Under the pieces are notes generated by a model, which saw nothing but the letters and a program-made list of their open reading frames with translations, searched no databases and was not told the DNA's origin. Shown here piece after piece: positions 1 through 8,379 of a stretch of DNA of 64,000 bases (position 1 is the first letter of the stretch; each line of letters starts with the position of its first letter). This DNA comes from Psychrobacter sp. P11F6 (lineage in GTDB: Bacteria; Pseudomonadota; Gammaproteobacteria; Pseudomonadales; Moraxellaceae): assembly GCF_001435295.1 (NCBI RefSeq), contig NZ_CM003594.1:2356001-2420000 (forward strand). Direction: 5' to 3'. Both the position numbers and the translations under genes were made by a program.

Positions 1-744
1 CACATCGAGCAAGCCATGATTGTCAAAGAACTGTGCAAAAAACACCAGTGGGAAGTCTTGTACTTCATGCAGACTGGTTGACCAAATGGCAGAAACCATT
101 GGCAGCAGATAGTTGCCTATAAACAGCTTGCCATAGCTTTTTTCTGTGAGATAGCTGCCCAGTGTTTGCTCAGTAAAAATGCTAACATCTTGCCCTTTAA
201 CACGTGCTATTTCGTAGTCTTGGCGTAGCTGCTTGATATGTTTATTGAACTGTAGAATATCTTTGATAAATTGCCAAAACTTTGGATTGAAAACATTCTT
301 ACGCTGCGATAATAAAGTATTGAGCGTGTGACCATTGTATTCAAAATGGCGCGCCGTATTCTTTACCGAAAAGCTCATGTCAGTCGATTGAAACGGCACT
401 TGCAGCTCATGCAGTAGACGAAAGAAATTGGGATAAGTACGCTCATTGAAGACGATAAAGCCAGTATCTATGGCACTGTTTTCCACATTGCTGCTCTTTG
501 CTTTTTTGCCGTCTTGTAGCGCCACATCGATGGTATTTACATGACCGCCAATATAATCATTAGCCTCAAACACTGTCACTTCATGTTGCGCTACCAGATA
601 ATGAGCGCAAGTCAATCCTGATACACCTGAGCCAATGATAGCAATACGTTTTTTAGCTTGAGCGTTAGTCGTCTGTTTTGAGAGGCTGCTGGCTTCATGA
701 GAGACTGTCTCTAGGTTCTTACGTTTACGGCAGTTAAACAGCAT
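1..744 (-). CDS. FAD/NAD(P)-binding amine-oxidase-type protein, N-terminal part
   Basis: This is the first 248 codons of a gene that runs off the left edge of the window, so the C-terminus is not visible. Around residues 30-60 there is a dinucleotide-binding fold with the core IIGSGVSGLTCAHYL, followed by an acidic strand end (VFEANDYIGGH) that normally binds the FAD adenosine ribose. This is the pattern of the amine oxidase/phytoene desaturase-like flavoproteins. I chose the start at 744 because AAGGA lies about eight bases upstream; an in-frame ATG at 762 is possible but has no comparable site. The next gene on the same strand is a short-chain dehydrogenase, and similar pairs occur near lipid or photolyase genes in related bacteria. 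The substrate cannot be told from this part. Confidence 0.8.
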   Translation of the reverse strand, partial: MLFNCRKRKNLETVSHEASSLSKQTTNAQAKKRIAIIGSGVSGLTCAHYLVAQHEVTVFEANDYIGGHVNTIDVALQDGKKAKSSNVENSAIDTGFIVFNERTYPNFFRLLHELQVPFQSTDMSFSVKNTARHFEYNGHTLNTLLSQRKNVFNPKFWQFIKDILQFNKHIKQLRQDYEIARVKGQDVSIFTEQTLGSYLTEKSYGKLFIGNYLLPMVSAIWSTSLHEVQDFPLVFFAQFFDNHGLLDV

Positions 745-801
745 TGATGCGTTCCTTTCCATATTTTTAGTAATTTGTTCTTAGCCGTTTTTCAATATAA
801 G

Positions 802-1539
802 CTATTTTTTATTAATTTTTTCACTGACTTGCTGCCACACCAAATCTGGCAACGTACCCAATACCTTTAGCGGTAATGTGAGCTTCTTGGGAAATTCAAT
901 CACATCGTGACCACTCGCGATACCATCACGAATAGCTTGGCTTGCCTGCGCTGTTGTTTGGATAAAGGGCATGGGAAAATCGTTTTGCTTAGTCATTGGC
1001 GTCTCGACAAAACCAGGTACGACCAAGCTTACCGACACATCATGCGGTGCAAGGCTAATTTGCAAAGTTTTCATTAGATAATGGATGGCAGCCTTTGAGC
1101 TGCCATAAGCTTCGGCACGAGCAAATGGCACATAAGCAGATGCTGAACCAATGCCAACCAAGCGACCTTTTGAGGCGATTAGTTTTGGCAATATCCCTTC
1201 GATAGCATGTGACAACGTACCCATATTTACCGACATCACTTTCATAAACGAGGCGCTATCGAAGTTTGGCATGTCCAAATATTCGCACATGCCAGCGCCA
1301 CAAATCGCCAAATCAACCTCTTCAATTTTTCCAAAAGCGTCGATAACTTTATCCCGATCCATGAGATCTAAGTCAACCGTTTCTGCGCCTAACGATTCAA
1401 GCTCAGCCAATGCGCTATCGTCTCGACCAACGGCATAGACATGATGACCTTCTAGTAGATAGTCTTTTGCCAATTGATTGCCAATACCAGACGTCGCGCC
1501 AGTAATAAGTATATGTAATTTCTTAGTAGAATCAGTCAT
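802..1539 (-). CDS. Short-chain dehydrogenase/reductase (SDR family)
   Basis: A 245-residue classical SDR, cytoplasmic, expected to oxidise or reduce a carbonyl/alcohol substrate with NAD(P)H. The N-terminal cofactor loop reads TGATSGIG (residues 13-20), the structural strand motif appears as CGAG (80-83) in place of NNAG, and the active site is Ser near 132-134 with YGSSK (145-149). The open frame extends upstream to 1587, but the ATG at 1539 is preceded by AAAGGACG at proper spacing and begins MTDSTKK, so the longer N-terminus is unlikely. It lies about 57 bases upstream, in map order, of the flavoprotein gene on the same strand and may be transcribed with it. Substrate specificity is not deducible. 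Confidence 0.9.
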   Translation of the reverse strand: MTDSTKKLHILITGATSGIGNQLAKDYLLEGHHVYAVGRDDSALAELESLGAETVDLDLMDRDKVIDAFGKIEEVDLAICGAGMCEYLDMPNFDSASFMKVMSVNMGTLSHAIEGILPKLIASKGRLVGIGSASAYVPFARAEAYGSSKAAIHYLMKTLQISLAPHDVSVSLVVPGFVETPMTKQNDFPMPFIQTTAQASQAIRDGIASGHDVIEFPKKLTLPLKVLGTLPDLVWQQVSEKINKK

Positions 1540-2080
1540 CGTAAACGTCCTTTTATGTGTGCTGATAGTACAAAACTTACCATGCATTCAGGTGTCAAAT
1601 ACTTGCTTATCATCTTTAGTCAGCTGATGGCATTAACCTTTTTTTATTAAGGTATCATCCATTTTATTTATTAAATCTAAACAATCATAGCGCAAGGCTA
1701 TCAATTTATTGTTGTGGTTTCGCAATCAATGCGTCTCTCAATTGACTGAACCTGTCTACTCTCGCGCACTGGAAAAATTGCTCTTAGGTCTGTCGTTTTA
1801 TGTTACTAGCCTTATAAGACAGCCTAATTACGGCATGCTACAATACTAAAAATCAAAAATAGCTTTACATTAAAGGGCTGATTAGTCAGCGTATTTATCA
1901 TGAAAATATCCAACCTGTTAAAAGCGCTTGTCTTTATTAACGGTTATTTATTTTCAAAAATCAACTTCCATTGCGACAGTTTTTGAAGCTGCCTGATATC
2001 GTGTCCTAATAACATCTCAAACGTTATACAATTAATGATAGTGCTTCACCAATCCCATTCCACTATAAAAAGGATCTCTC
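1540..2080. other. Intergenic region between divergent genes
   Basis: About 540 AT-rich bases separate the leftward SDR gene from the rightward aminotransferase gene. It must hold both promoters. I see no further gene, RNA or convincing repeat. The aminotransferase has a clear Shine-Dalgarno sequence (AAGGAT) a few bases before its ATG. Confidence 0.6.
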
Positions 2081-3283
2081 ATGAGCGAATTGCAACTCTC
2101 TGACCGCGTCAACAACATCAAGCCATCGCCTACGCTAGCGATTACCAATAAAGCCAAAGAGCTAAAAGCAGCTGGTAAAGACATAATCGGTCTGGGTGCG
2201 GGTGAACCTGATTTTGATACGCCAGAGCACATCAAAAAAGCAGCAATCGATGCCATTAATGACGGTTTTACCAAATACACCGCTGTCGATGGTACGCCAG
2301 AGCTCAAAAAAGCCATCATTGAGAAGTTCAAACGTGATAACAACATCAGCTATGAGCCCAATGAAATCCTAGTATCGGTCGGTGGTAAACAATCATTTTT
2401 TAATCTTGCGCAAGCCTTTATCAATCCAGGTGATGAAGTCATCATTCCAGCACCTTACTGGGTCAGCTATCCTGACATGGTCATCATTGCAGAAGGTGTG
2501 CCAGTCATCGTCAAATGCCCCGCTGAGCAAGATTTCAAAATCACCGCTGAGCAGTTAGAAGACGCCATCACTGACAAAACTAAAATGCTGGTATTGAACA
2601 GCCCCTCTAACCCAACCGGTATGATTTACACGTTGGATGAGCTAACAGCAATCGCTGACGTGCTGAAAAAGCACCCACAAGTTTATGTCGTTTCAGATGA
2701 TATGTATGAGCACATCCGCTGGACGGGTGATAAGTTCTACAATATTCTGAATGCCGCACCTGAGCTAAAAGAGCGGGCGATTATTTTAAATGGCGTGTCA
2801 AAAGCATATGCGATGACTGGCTGGCGTATTGGTTACGCTGGTGGCCCTGCCAAGCTGATTGGGGCGATGAAAAAAGTACAATCACAGTCAACCTCATGCC
2901 CAACATCGATCAGCCAAGTGGCTGCCGAAGCCGCTATCAGTGGTGATCAAAGCGTGCTCACGCCGATGGTAGAAGCCTTTGAAAAGCGTTGTGATCTAGT
3001 CGTTGATGGTTTGAACGAGATTAAAGGTATTACCTGCCTGCGTCCTGATGGCGCTTTCTACGTATATCCTGACATCAAACCACTCATCAAAGCCGCTGGT
3101 CTGTCATCATGTACTGAATTTTCAGCATGGCTGTTAGAGAAGGTTGGCGTAGCAGTGGTGCCTGGTGACGCCTTTGGTCTTGGTGGCTATATGCGCATCT
3201 CTTACGCGACTGATGAAGCAACGCTAAAAGACGCCTTATCACGTATCGAAAAAGCGGTAGCTGATTTAGACATTGCTGAATAA
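2081..3283 (+). CDS. Pyridoxal-phosphate-dependent aspartate aminotransferase (class I, type Ib)
   Basis: A 400-residue fold-type I aminotransferase, expected to interconvert aspartate/2-oxoglutarate and oxaloacetate/glutamate in the cytoplasm. The N-terminal signature GLGAGEPDFDTP, the SNPTG loop (176-180), the cofactor-binding Asp in VVSDDMYEHI and the Schiff-base lysine K241 in NGVSKAYAMTGWRIGY are all present. The length and the SKAYAMTGWRIGY block match the type Ib (Thermus/rhizobial-like) aspartate aminotransferases rather than Escherichia coli AspC. AAGGAT precedes the ATG. The gene stands alone and ends at a strong intrinsic terminator. It could accept other amino acids as well, since this subfamily is often broad. 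Confidence 0.93.
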   Translation: MSELQLSDRVNNIKPSPTLAITNKAKELKAAGKDIIGLGAGEPDFDTPEHIKKAAIDAINDGFTKYTAVDGTPELKKAIIEKFKRDNNISYEPNEILVSVGGKQSFFNLAQAFINPGDEVIIPAPYWVSYPDMVIIAEGVPVIVKCPAEQDFKITAEQLEDAITDKTKMLVLNSPSNPTGMIYTLDELTAIADVLKKHPQVYVVSDDMYEHIRWTGDKFYNILNAAPELKERAIILNGVSKAYAMTGWRIGYAGGPAKLIGAMKKVQSQSTSCPTSISQVAAEAAISGDQSVLTPMVEAFEKRCDLVVDGLNEIKGITCLRPDGAFYVYPDIKPLIKAAGLSSCTEFSAWLLEKVGVAVVPGDAFGLGGYMRISYATDEATLKDALSRIEKAVADLDIAE

Positions 3284-3350
3284 TAAATAAACAGCCACTG
3301 TCTTAAAATTACTACGCTTAAGTATGTGCTTAAACATGTGCTTATAAACG

Positions 3351-3388
3351 AAGACGCCACCTATCCTCTATGTGGCGTCTTTTTTATT
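3351..3388 (+). terminator. Intrinsic terminator of the aspartate aminotransferase gene
   Basis: Perfect ten-base inverted repeat AAGACGCCAC / GTGGCGTCTT around an 11-base loop, followed by a T-rich tract. Confidence 0.9.
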
Positions 3389-3483
3389 TATCTCGTGATT
3401 GATGGATTTTTTGGCAAAAAACGTCGAAAAACGCCTTATCCCCTTATTAAAATAATTATCTTTGATAATTATGCAAAAAAGGC

Positions 3484-3511
3484 TTGACGTATTTTTTATT
3501 TTTGCTAGAAT
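3484..3511 (+). promoter_or_regulatory. Sigma-70 promoter of tRNA-Asn
   Basis: TTGACG (3484-3489) and TAGAAT (3506-3511) are separated by 16 bases. The following stretch ACGCCCCAC is GC-rich, like the discriminators of stable-RNA promoters under stringent control. The tRNA begins about 72 bases downstream, leaving a short leader that would need processing. Confidence 0.7.
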
Positions 3512-3583
3512 ACGCCCCACTTAGCAAGAACTCGTTAGAGGCTTCTAAGGCTCGTTGTAAGGTTTTAAATACTTGCAGCTTAT

Positions 3584-3659
3584 TCTCCAATAGCTCAGTT
3601 GGTAGAGCAACGGACTGTTAATCCGTGTGTCCCTGGTTCGAGCCCAGGTTGGAGAGCCA
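3584..3659 (+). tRNA. tRNA-Asn(GTT)
   Basis: A 76-base cloverleaf. The acceptor arms TCTCCAA and TTGGAGA pair perfectly and CCA is encoded at 3657-3659. The D arm contains AGCTCAGTTGGTAGAGC, the anticodon GTT lies at 3617-3619 in ACTGTTAAT, and the T arm contains GGTTCGAGCCC. The T6SS cluster starts about 250 bases downstream. Confidence 0.97.
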
Positions 3660-3712
3660 CATTTTAGTTGTAAGTTTCTTGAATTATCTTTAATTCAATT
3701 ATGGCATTTGCC

Positions 3713-3744
3713 AAAACCCTCATCTCTTTGATGAGGGTTTTTTT
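3713..3744 (+). terminator. Intrinsic terminator after tRNA-Asn
   Basis: AAACCCTCAT and ATGAGGGTTT form a ten-base stem around a seven-base loop, followed by a run of T. Confidence 0.88.
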
Positions 3745-3913
3745 ATGGCTATTGTTTTTATTGGCATGAAGAAATTTATATAAAACTCAGTAGAAAAATA
3801 AGTAGCCAACGATATAACAATCGGGGCTGTCCTAACAGTTTCTATTTCAGCACAACGTATGCAGCTGAAATAAAAACTGTTAAAGAAGTTAGCATTTAAA
3901 GTAAGGAAAATAA

Positions 3914-4726
3914 TTAAGGTAGGAAAATTGAGATATGTGCTTGCTCTTTGTTTTCTTGAATCACATTGTCGTATGCTGACAGCTGCTCATTCGAGAAACT
4001 ATTGGTAAACTGCCACATGGTAGCAAATATCGCGGTCAACAACACTGCCATGACCGTGAGTATGACCCATAATGGCGTTTCGCTCGTGAGCGTGTGTTTG
4101 ATTTGGTCGGGTATCGCCCAAAAAGGCGAAAACTCGTTCTTATTACCCCGTAGATGCTCAATTTCATCCCCTAAGCGTGAGATAAGATAACGAATTTTCT
4201 CTGGCGCCTCTAAACGATACTTCCCTTGAAAACCAAGTAGCATCGCATAGTGATAGACCTCCAGAGCAGGTAGACGCCTCTCTCCTTGCTCGCGTAGCCC
4301 ATCTAAACGCTCAAAGAACTCATTACCAGCAATTTGTGAGCCAAATAAATCTAACTGCAAAGGATTTAGCTCCCAAGCATCTTTGAGAGTTTGAAACTCG
4401 GGCTCTTGCGAGGTCATGATGGTCTCATCAATCAACGCACAATACGCATACTTGGCTTCATGGATATCTTCTGACAGAAATCCTTTTTTGCGCGCATTCA
4501 TCTCGAACTTATCTAAAAAATCATATATTTTTTGACGAAATTGTCGCGGCTCTGTACTGAAATAATGATTACGCAATAAAAACACCAAGTAAAAGCCGTC
4601 ATACATGATGTCTACCAGCGACTGACTACTGATACGCTTATCTAGACCAGTTGCTGAGACCTTTGAAGCCACCTCGCCTGAATCTAACAACGAAGGTGCA
4701 GAACCCATTGAATTATTCCCTGACAT
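3914..4726 (-). CDS. tssL: T6SS membrane-complex protein TssL (DotU/IcmH family)
   Basis: A 270-residue inner-membrane protein of the T6SS envelope-spanning complex; it binds TssM and connects to the baseplate through TssK. The cytoplasmic part contains the family blocks YDGFYLVFLLRN near residues 44-55 and AKYAYCALIDETIM near 105-120. A single hydrophobic segment (about 214-236, LWVILTVMAVLLTAIFATMW) lies near the C-terminus, which is the usual topology. No C-terminal peptidoglycan-binding OmpA domain follows; the separate tagN-like gene may supply that function. It is the last gene of the leftward unit tagX-tssJ-tssK-tssL, 114 bases after tssK, with a short palindromic element in the gap. 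Confidence 0.92.
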   Translation of the reverse strand: MSGNNSMGSAPSLLDSGEVASKVSATGLDKRISSQSLVDIMYDGFYLVFLLRNHYFSTEPRQFRQKIYDFLDKFEMNARKKGFLSEDIHEAKYAYCALIDETIMTSQEPEFQTLKDAWELNPLQLDLFGSQIAGNEFFERLDGLREQGERRLPALEVYHYAMLLGFQGKYRLEAPEKIRYLISRLGDEIEHLRGNKNEFSPFWAIPDQIKHTLTSETPLWVILTVMAVLLTAIFATMWQFTNSFSNEQLSAYDNVIQENKEQAHISIFLP

Positions 4727-4763
4727 GATTATTCCTAATGCTTATTATTTCAAATACTATTGA

Positions 4764-4792
4764 GGGCGTATCCTCAAAATGAGAGCGCGCCC
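4764..4792. repeat. Short palindromic element with IS-like ends between tssL and tssK
   Basis: Twenty-nine bases beginning GGGCGTATCCTC and ending GAGAGCGCGCCC, followed by TA. The two ends are imperfect inverted copies and resemble the GGGCGTGTCC ends of the IS at 40.0 kb, so this may be a collapsed element. It may also fold in the tssK-tssL mRNA. Confidence 0.45.
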
Positions 4793-4840
4793 TAGTGCAT
4801 ACTCATCTTGTAACCTCAGCACCTCTAGAGACAAAAAGAA

Positions 4841-6187
4841 CTACTGTACGATAGCCATCAGCTCTATTTTTAAATCATCAAAGCCATTTGGCACATAAAT
4901 ACAGATAGATTCAGATTTGAGCATTTCGTCATATAGCTCGCCTACCGGTTCGATGGTGAAGTAGCTAAAGCCTGGTCTCACTGGTATCGCACTGGGTACT
5001 TGGCTGACATGTGAAATAGAAGAGCCTGGCAGCGCTGACAACACACGTTTCTCTACTGAGTCAGGCGTCGCAATTTTAAATCGGCGTGGTACGATATCGA
5101 TGAGCTCGTGCATCGGCAATGATGAGCTAACAGACAGATACAGCTGTGAGCCACGCGTGATCTTGTCACTACTTAGCTCGCCTGTATAATAAGATGGCTT
5201 ATTTTGACGTAATGGAATCGAGATAAAGTTACTGGCAATGACGGTATTGAGTAGCTCACGAATAATCAAAATGATACTAACAAATGAGTCATTGGCATTA
5301 TCGTGATGATAAGAAGGTAAGTCGCCCACCTTATATAATGAGCTAAAAGTAGCCAATTGGCTGGCGACATTTAATAATGCTTCATAAAGGCGTTCTGGAT
5401 GTAGTTTGGCATTATTATATAGATGACTGAGCTGAGAGTATGCGGTATTTAGCGTATGTAATAGCCAAAAAGAGGCAATATCTGAGGAGCGAAATTCCAG
5501 TAAGTCATTGTTAGACTGACGATGATGGTCATACAGTGACGTGGACTTGGTATTAATCATCGTCATCAAACGATATACGTGACCAATAAGCGCAGGGTTA
5601 CTCGTAATATGCACACTTGGGACAATATAATCATCATCGACTTGATAGACGCCTTGAGTGGTACGCACGAGCTTGGCTACCAATAAGGACACGGTATCTT
5701 GGCTAGGCGCTTGCGCAGAATGGCTTAATTGCAAACTTGGCGACAGCTTAATCACGTCAATGACTGCTTCAGCCGCTTGGCTATATAGATCTTGTGCCTC
5801 AATAGCACCCCTTGCATAGCGTGCTGGGTTGTCACTACGATCCGTCTGTATATTGCTGCCGCCACTATGGACAATCTCTAAACTCAAAAATACGAAAATT
5901 TCATCGCCATTGTCTTGGGTATCTAAGGTAATGGCTTTCGGTAAGGTGTCGGTACGAGGCGCATGATATATCGTACCATCGGGCAATACCGCATAAATAC
6001 TTTGAAAGCTTAGTAAATTGCTTTCCAAAAGTTGCTTATCAATCTGAACATCAGATACGCCATAAGCATAAGGATGCACCAGCATCATACTCAAAGCGCG
6101 TTGCGAGTCATGATAAGTGTCTTGAATCTGAAAATGTTGGGGTCGCAAAAACAACCCTTCTCCCCATAATACCCTGTGTTTACTCAA
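4841..6187 (-). CDS. tssK: T6SS baseplate protein TssK
   Basis: A 448-residue cytoplasmic baseplate subunit that joins the TssEFG wedges to the TssL/TssM membrane complex. The N-terminus has the family signature VLWGEGLFLRPQHFQ (residues 6-20), and the C-terminal part contains YFTIEPVGELYDEM and ICIYVPNGF, typical of the domain that contacts the membrane complex. Length is normal (about 445). The gene lies 9 bases downstream of the tssJ-like gene. The other baseplate genes are not in this window. Confidence 0.95.
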   Translation of the reverse strand: MSKHRVLWGEGLFLRPQHFQIQDTYHDSQRALSMMLVHPYAYGVSDVQIDKQLLESNLLSFQSIYAVLPDGTIYHAPRTDTLPKAITLDTQDNGDEIFVFLSLEIVHSGGSNIQTDRSDNPARYARGAIEAQDLYSQAAEAVIDVIKLSPSLQLSHSAQAPSQDTVSLLVAKLVRTTQGVYQVDDDYIVPSVHITSNPALIGHVYRLMTMINTKSTSLYDHHRQSNNDLLEFRSSDIASFWLLHTLNTAYSQLSHLYNNAKLHPERLYEALLNVASQLATFSSLYKVGDLPSYHHDNANDSFVSIILIIRELLNTVIASNFISIPLRQNKPSYYTGELSSDKITRGSQLYLSVSSSLPMHELIDIVPRRFKIATPDSVEKRVLSALPGSSISHVSQVPSAIPVRPGFSYFTIEPVGELYDEMLKSESICIYVPNGFDDLKIELMAIVQ

Positions 6188-6196
6188 GACAATCTC

Positions 6197-6883
6197 CTAA
6201 GAACAGCTGACTAGTGGCTGCTGATAATATTTAAGTTTGGTGGTAAATGTAGGTGCCAGTGCTGGGTCAACACCTTCAGTAATGCTGACATCGCATCCAC
6301 CAATATTGATCGCCAGTGGCGTATCAAAATTGAGACTGCCAAGTGGGATAAGAAACTGTGAGCGCTTTTTGGTATATCTCAGCCCCACTTTAATAGCGAT
6401 AAAGCGCGCGTCTTGTGGAATGTTCACAGTCAGACTGCTCTCACGATTTGGGATAATACTGATCTCTTTGGCAGCCAGTGCTTCAATATCCGTAAACTGA
6501 CTCTCCTCCTCCAAAAATGCGATATAGGCAGTACTTGCTGTGCCTACTTTGGTACGCCCTGCATTGGCATTAGTGGTGGGTTTGATATTTAGGGTAATCT
6601 GCTGACGCTTTAATTTTTCTTGCAATGCTTGCTGCTCAGCACTCATGGTCGCTAGCTGCTGTTGCTGCAGTTCTAGCTGTGCTTTTAGACTTTGCAAATC
6701 GGCACTATTTTTGCCATTATCAACGATATGGCTCATGGCATCTATAGTAGGAGTCTCGCCTGCCAATGCTGATACCTTGTCATTTGACTTGCTCAATTTA
6801 TCAGTGCTGCATCCGGCGATCGCACCAGTTAGCAAGCAAGTGGCGGCGATTAATGATACTGGCAATGTCATACATTTATTCAT
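6197..6883 (-). CDS. tssJ: Probable T6SS outer-membrane lipoprotein, divergent TssJ-like
   Basis: A 228-residue predicted lipoprotein: signal peptide with lipobox TGAIAGC (acylated Cys near residue 25). Residues about 60-95 are rich in Gln and Leu (LQSLKAQLELQQQQLATM...), a likely coiled coil. The C-terminal half (about 115-228) has alternating hydrophobic strands with AYIAFLEEESQFTDIEAL, IPNRESSLTVNIPQ and FIAIKVGLRYT, which resemble the order of strands in TssJ beta-sandwich lipoproteins. TssJ anchors TssM to the outer membrane. The position between tagX and tssK supports this role, but the coiled-coil insertion makes the protein longer than classical TssJ, and I rate the name as inference. 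It is 9 bases upstream of tssK. Confidence 0.6.
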   Translation of the reverse strand: MNKCMTLPVSLIAATCLLTGAIAGCSTDKLSKSNDKVSALAGETPTIDAMSHIVDNGKNSADLQSLKAQLELQQQQLATMSAEQQALQEKLKRQQITLNIKPTTNANAGRTKVGTASTAYIAFLEEESQFTDIEALAAKEISIIPNRESSLTVNIPQDARFIAIKVGLRYTKKRSQFLIPLGSLNFDTPLAINIGGCDVSITEGVDPALAPTFTTKLKYYQQPLVSCS

Positions 6884-6914
6884 ACTTTCAGTTTACCTTA
6901 GCTTTTTATTATCA

Positions 6915-7970
6915 TTATTGACTGGTCAAAATCTCAGCCATTTCTGGGCGACCGAGCACGCCTTTTTTGCGCAGCTCGACATGCCCAAGATCCATCATAC
7001 GCCAATCACCACCCCACACAAGTCCGGCAGATTTGGCTACTTTACCATATAATTTATAGCCCCGCATTGCCCAAGGATCCTTTTCGCTTATGACAATTTT
7101 ACCATTTCTGATAAAGGCGCTATCGCCCGCTAAACCAAACTGATGATAGCTCTTGTATGATCCTGCCTTCGTTACATGAGTCCCTTTTTTCAATAGTCTT
7201 GCTTGCCTTGCAGGGCTACGATAGCCTTCTAACAGCACCATGTCATAGCCATATTGATCACTCATTACTTTATACACAGTCAACAGCCGTTGGACGAAAT
7301 CCGAGTTCATTTTTTGCCAATTACGGTCAGCATTTTTGATATTGATATGACCATTGTTTAGATGTGCAGCCAACATGTCACCTGAATAGCCAGTGCTATG
7401 ATCTTGCGTGTCTAAGTCAGACAAGTCAGGCTCAGGGAGCATTAGCGGCCTATCAATCTGAGGTATATTTGTCTGATTATCCGGCCAATACCCTTCCTCT
7501 GTCTTGTCAGCTTGATAGCTTGCAATCTCAGCTTCTAGTTCAGCAAACAGCTCCTCTGGCGGAGGCGACGGCGGACGCAGACGCTCTCCTATGAGTAGTT
7601 GGCTGATTTGCAGATTTGTCGTGCTAGCCACGGTATCGTTGGCATGATAAACCTCCAGAGAATGATTAGTAATCAGGGCATAACACAATCCAACCGTTGC
7701 CATGACAATCAAAAAAGACAATGCCGATATCACTGGAATACGAGAAACATCTATGTCCGAAATAAAACGAATAAACTGCTTGATACGATAATGAAATGCT
7801 TTCTTTGGTGTCTTTATTGATGGACGCTTGAATTTTAGGCTAGACAATCGATGAAAAAACACCATTACCTTATCTAATAGTCGCCCACATAGCTGCCGAT
7901 CAAAAAGCATGACCATCATGAGGATAGAGAGCAATGTAAAGACCGATACAGTCAAGTAAATCATAGGCAA
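6915..7970 (-). CDS. tagX: T6SS peptidoglycan endopeptidase TagX-like (M15/VanY-type metallopeptidase)
   Basis: A 351-residue membrane-anchored peptidase expected to cut peptidoglycan locally so that the T6SS envelope complex can be assembled. There are two hydrophobic segments (about 4-23 and 79-100), a Pro/Glu-rich linker and a C-terminal M15 domain (about 215-345). The zinc site is visible as SYHQFGLAGD (His276, Asp283) and DLGHVEL (Asp337, His340); the block EGYRSPARQ is the usual substrate-side motif. TagX of Acinetobacter is such an enzyme encoded inside its T6SS cluster, and the neighbours here (tssJ-like, tssK, tssL) fit. It is the first gene of the leftward unit, facing the LDSS-repeat gene across a 409-base promoter region. 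Confidence 0.8.
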   Translation of the reverse strand: MPMIYLTVSVFTLLSILMMVMLFDRQLCGRLLDKVMVFFHRLSSLKFKRPSIKTPKKAFHYRIKQFIRFISDIDVSRIPVISALSFLIVMATVGLCYALITNHSLEVYHANDTVASTTNLQISQLLIGERLRPPSPPPEELFAELEAEIASYQADKTEEGYWPDNQTNIPQIDRPLMLPEPDLSDLDTQDHSTGYSGDMLAAHLNNGHINIKNADRNWQKMNSDFVQRLLTVYKVMSDQYGYDMVLLEGYRSPARQARLLKKGTHVTKAGSYKSYHQFGLAGDSAFIRNGKIVISEKDPWAMRGYKLYGKVAKSAGLVWGGDWRMMDLGHVELRKKGVLGRPEMAEILTSQ

Positions 7971-8379
7971 GAGTCAGCGACAGTTGAGACGATAAAAACA
8001 AAATAATAATAAACAGGCGTTGATAATTACGATTTCGTCAGTATTATATAGACAAATCATCTCCTTTTAAAATAAAGCTAACTTAATTACACTAATTTTT
8101 ATTTATTCCTATCCGTTAGCTTATTTATAGACAGCTTGAAAATACCATTTCATTATAAAAATTTACTTAATAATGCCTAAAAACCTCACTGGTTATCGAA
8201 TTTATAGTTTAACAACATTTTCAAAGTGATTCCTATCATTACAACCGAATCATAAAAAAGACAAATAAAGTTAACTATTATAGTAAAAATAAGCTTATAG
8301 ATATCACAAATTTGGATCGAAAAGCTTGTCTACATGGTAATAATCATAATAAAACCCAACAAATAGGGAGTTTAAATAA
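7971..8379. promoter_or_regulatory. Divergent promoter region between the two T6SS units
   Basis: About 409 very AT-rich bases between tagX (leftward) and the first gene of the tssM unit (rightward). There is no ORF of note and I could not identify a convincing -35/-10 pair or operator. All T6SS transcription in this window apparently starts here, so the region should hold the control sites. Confidence 0.5.
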
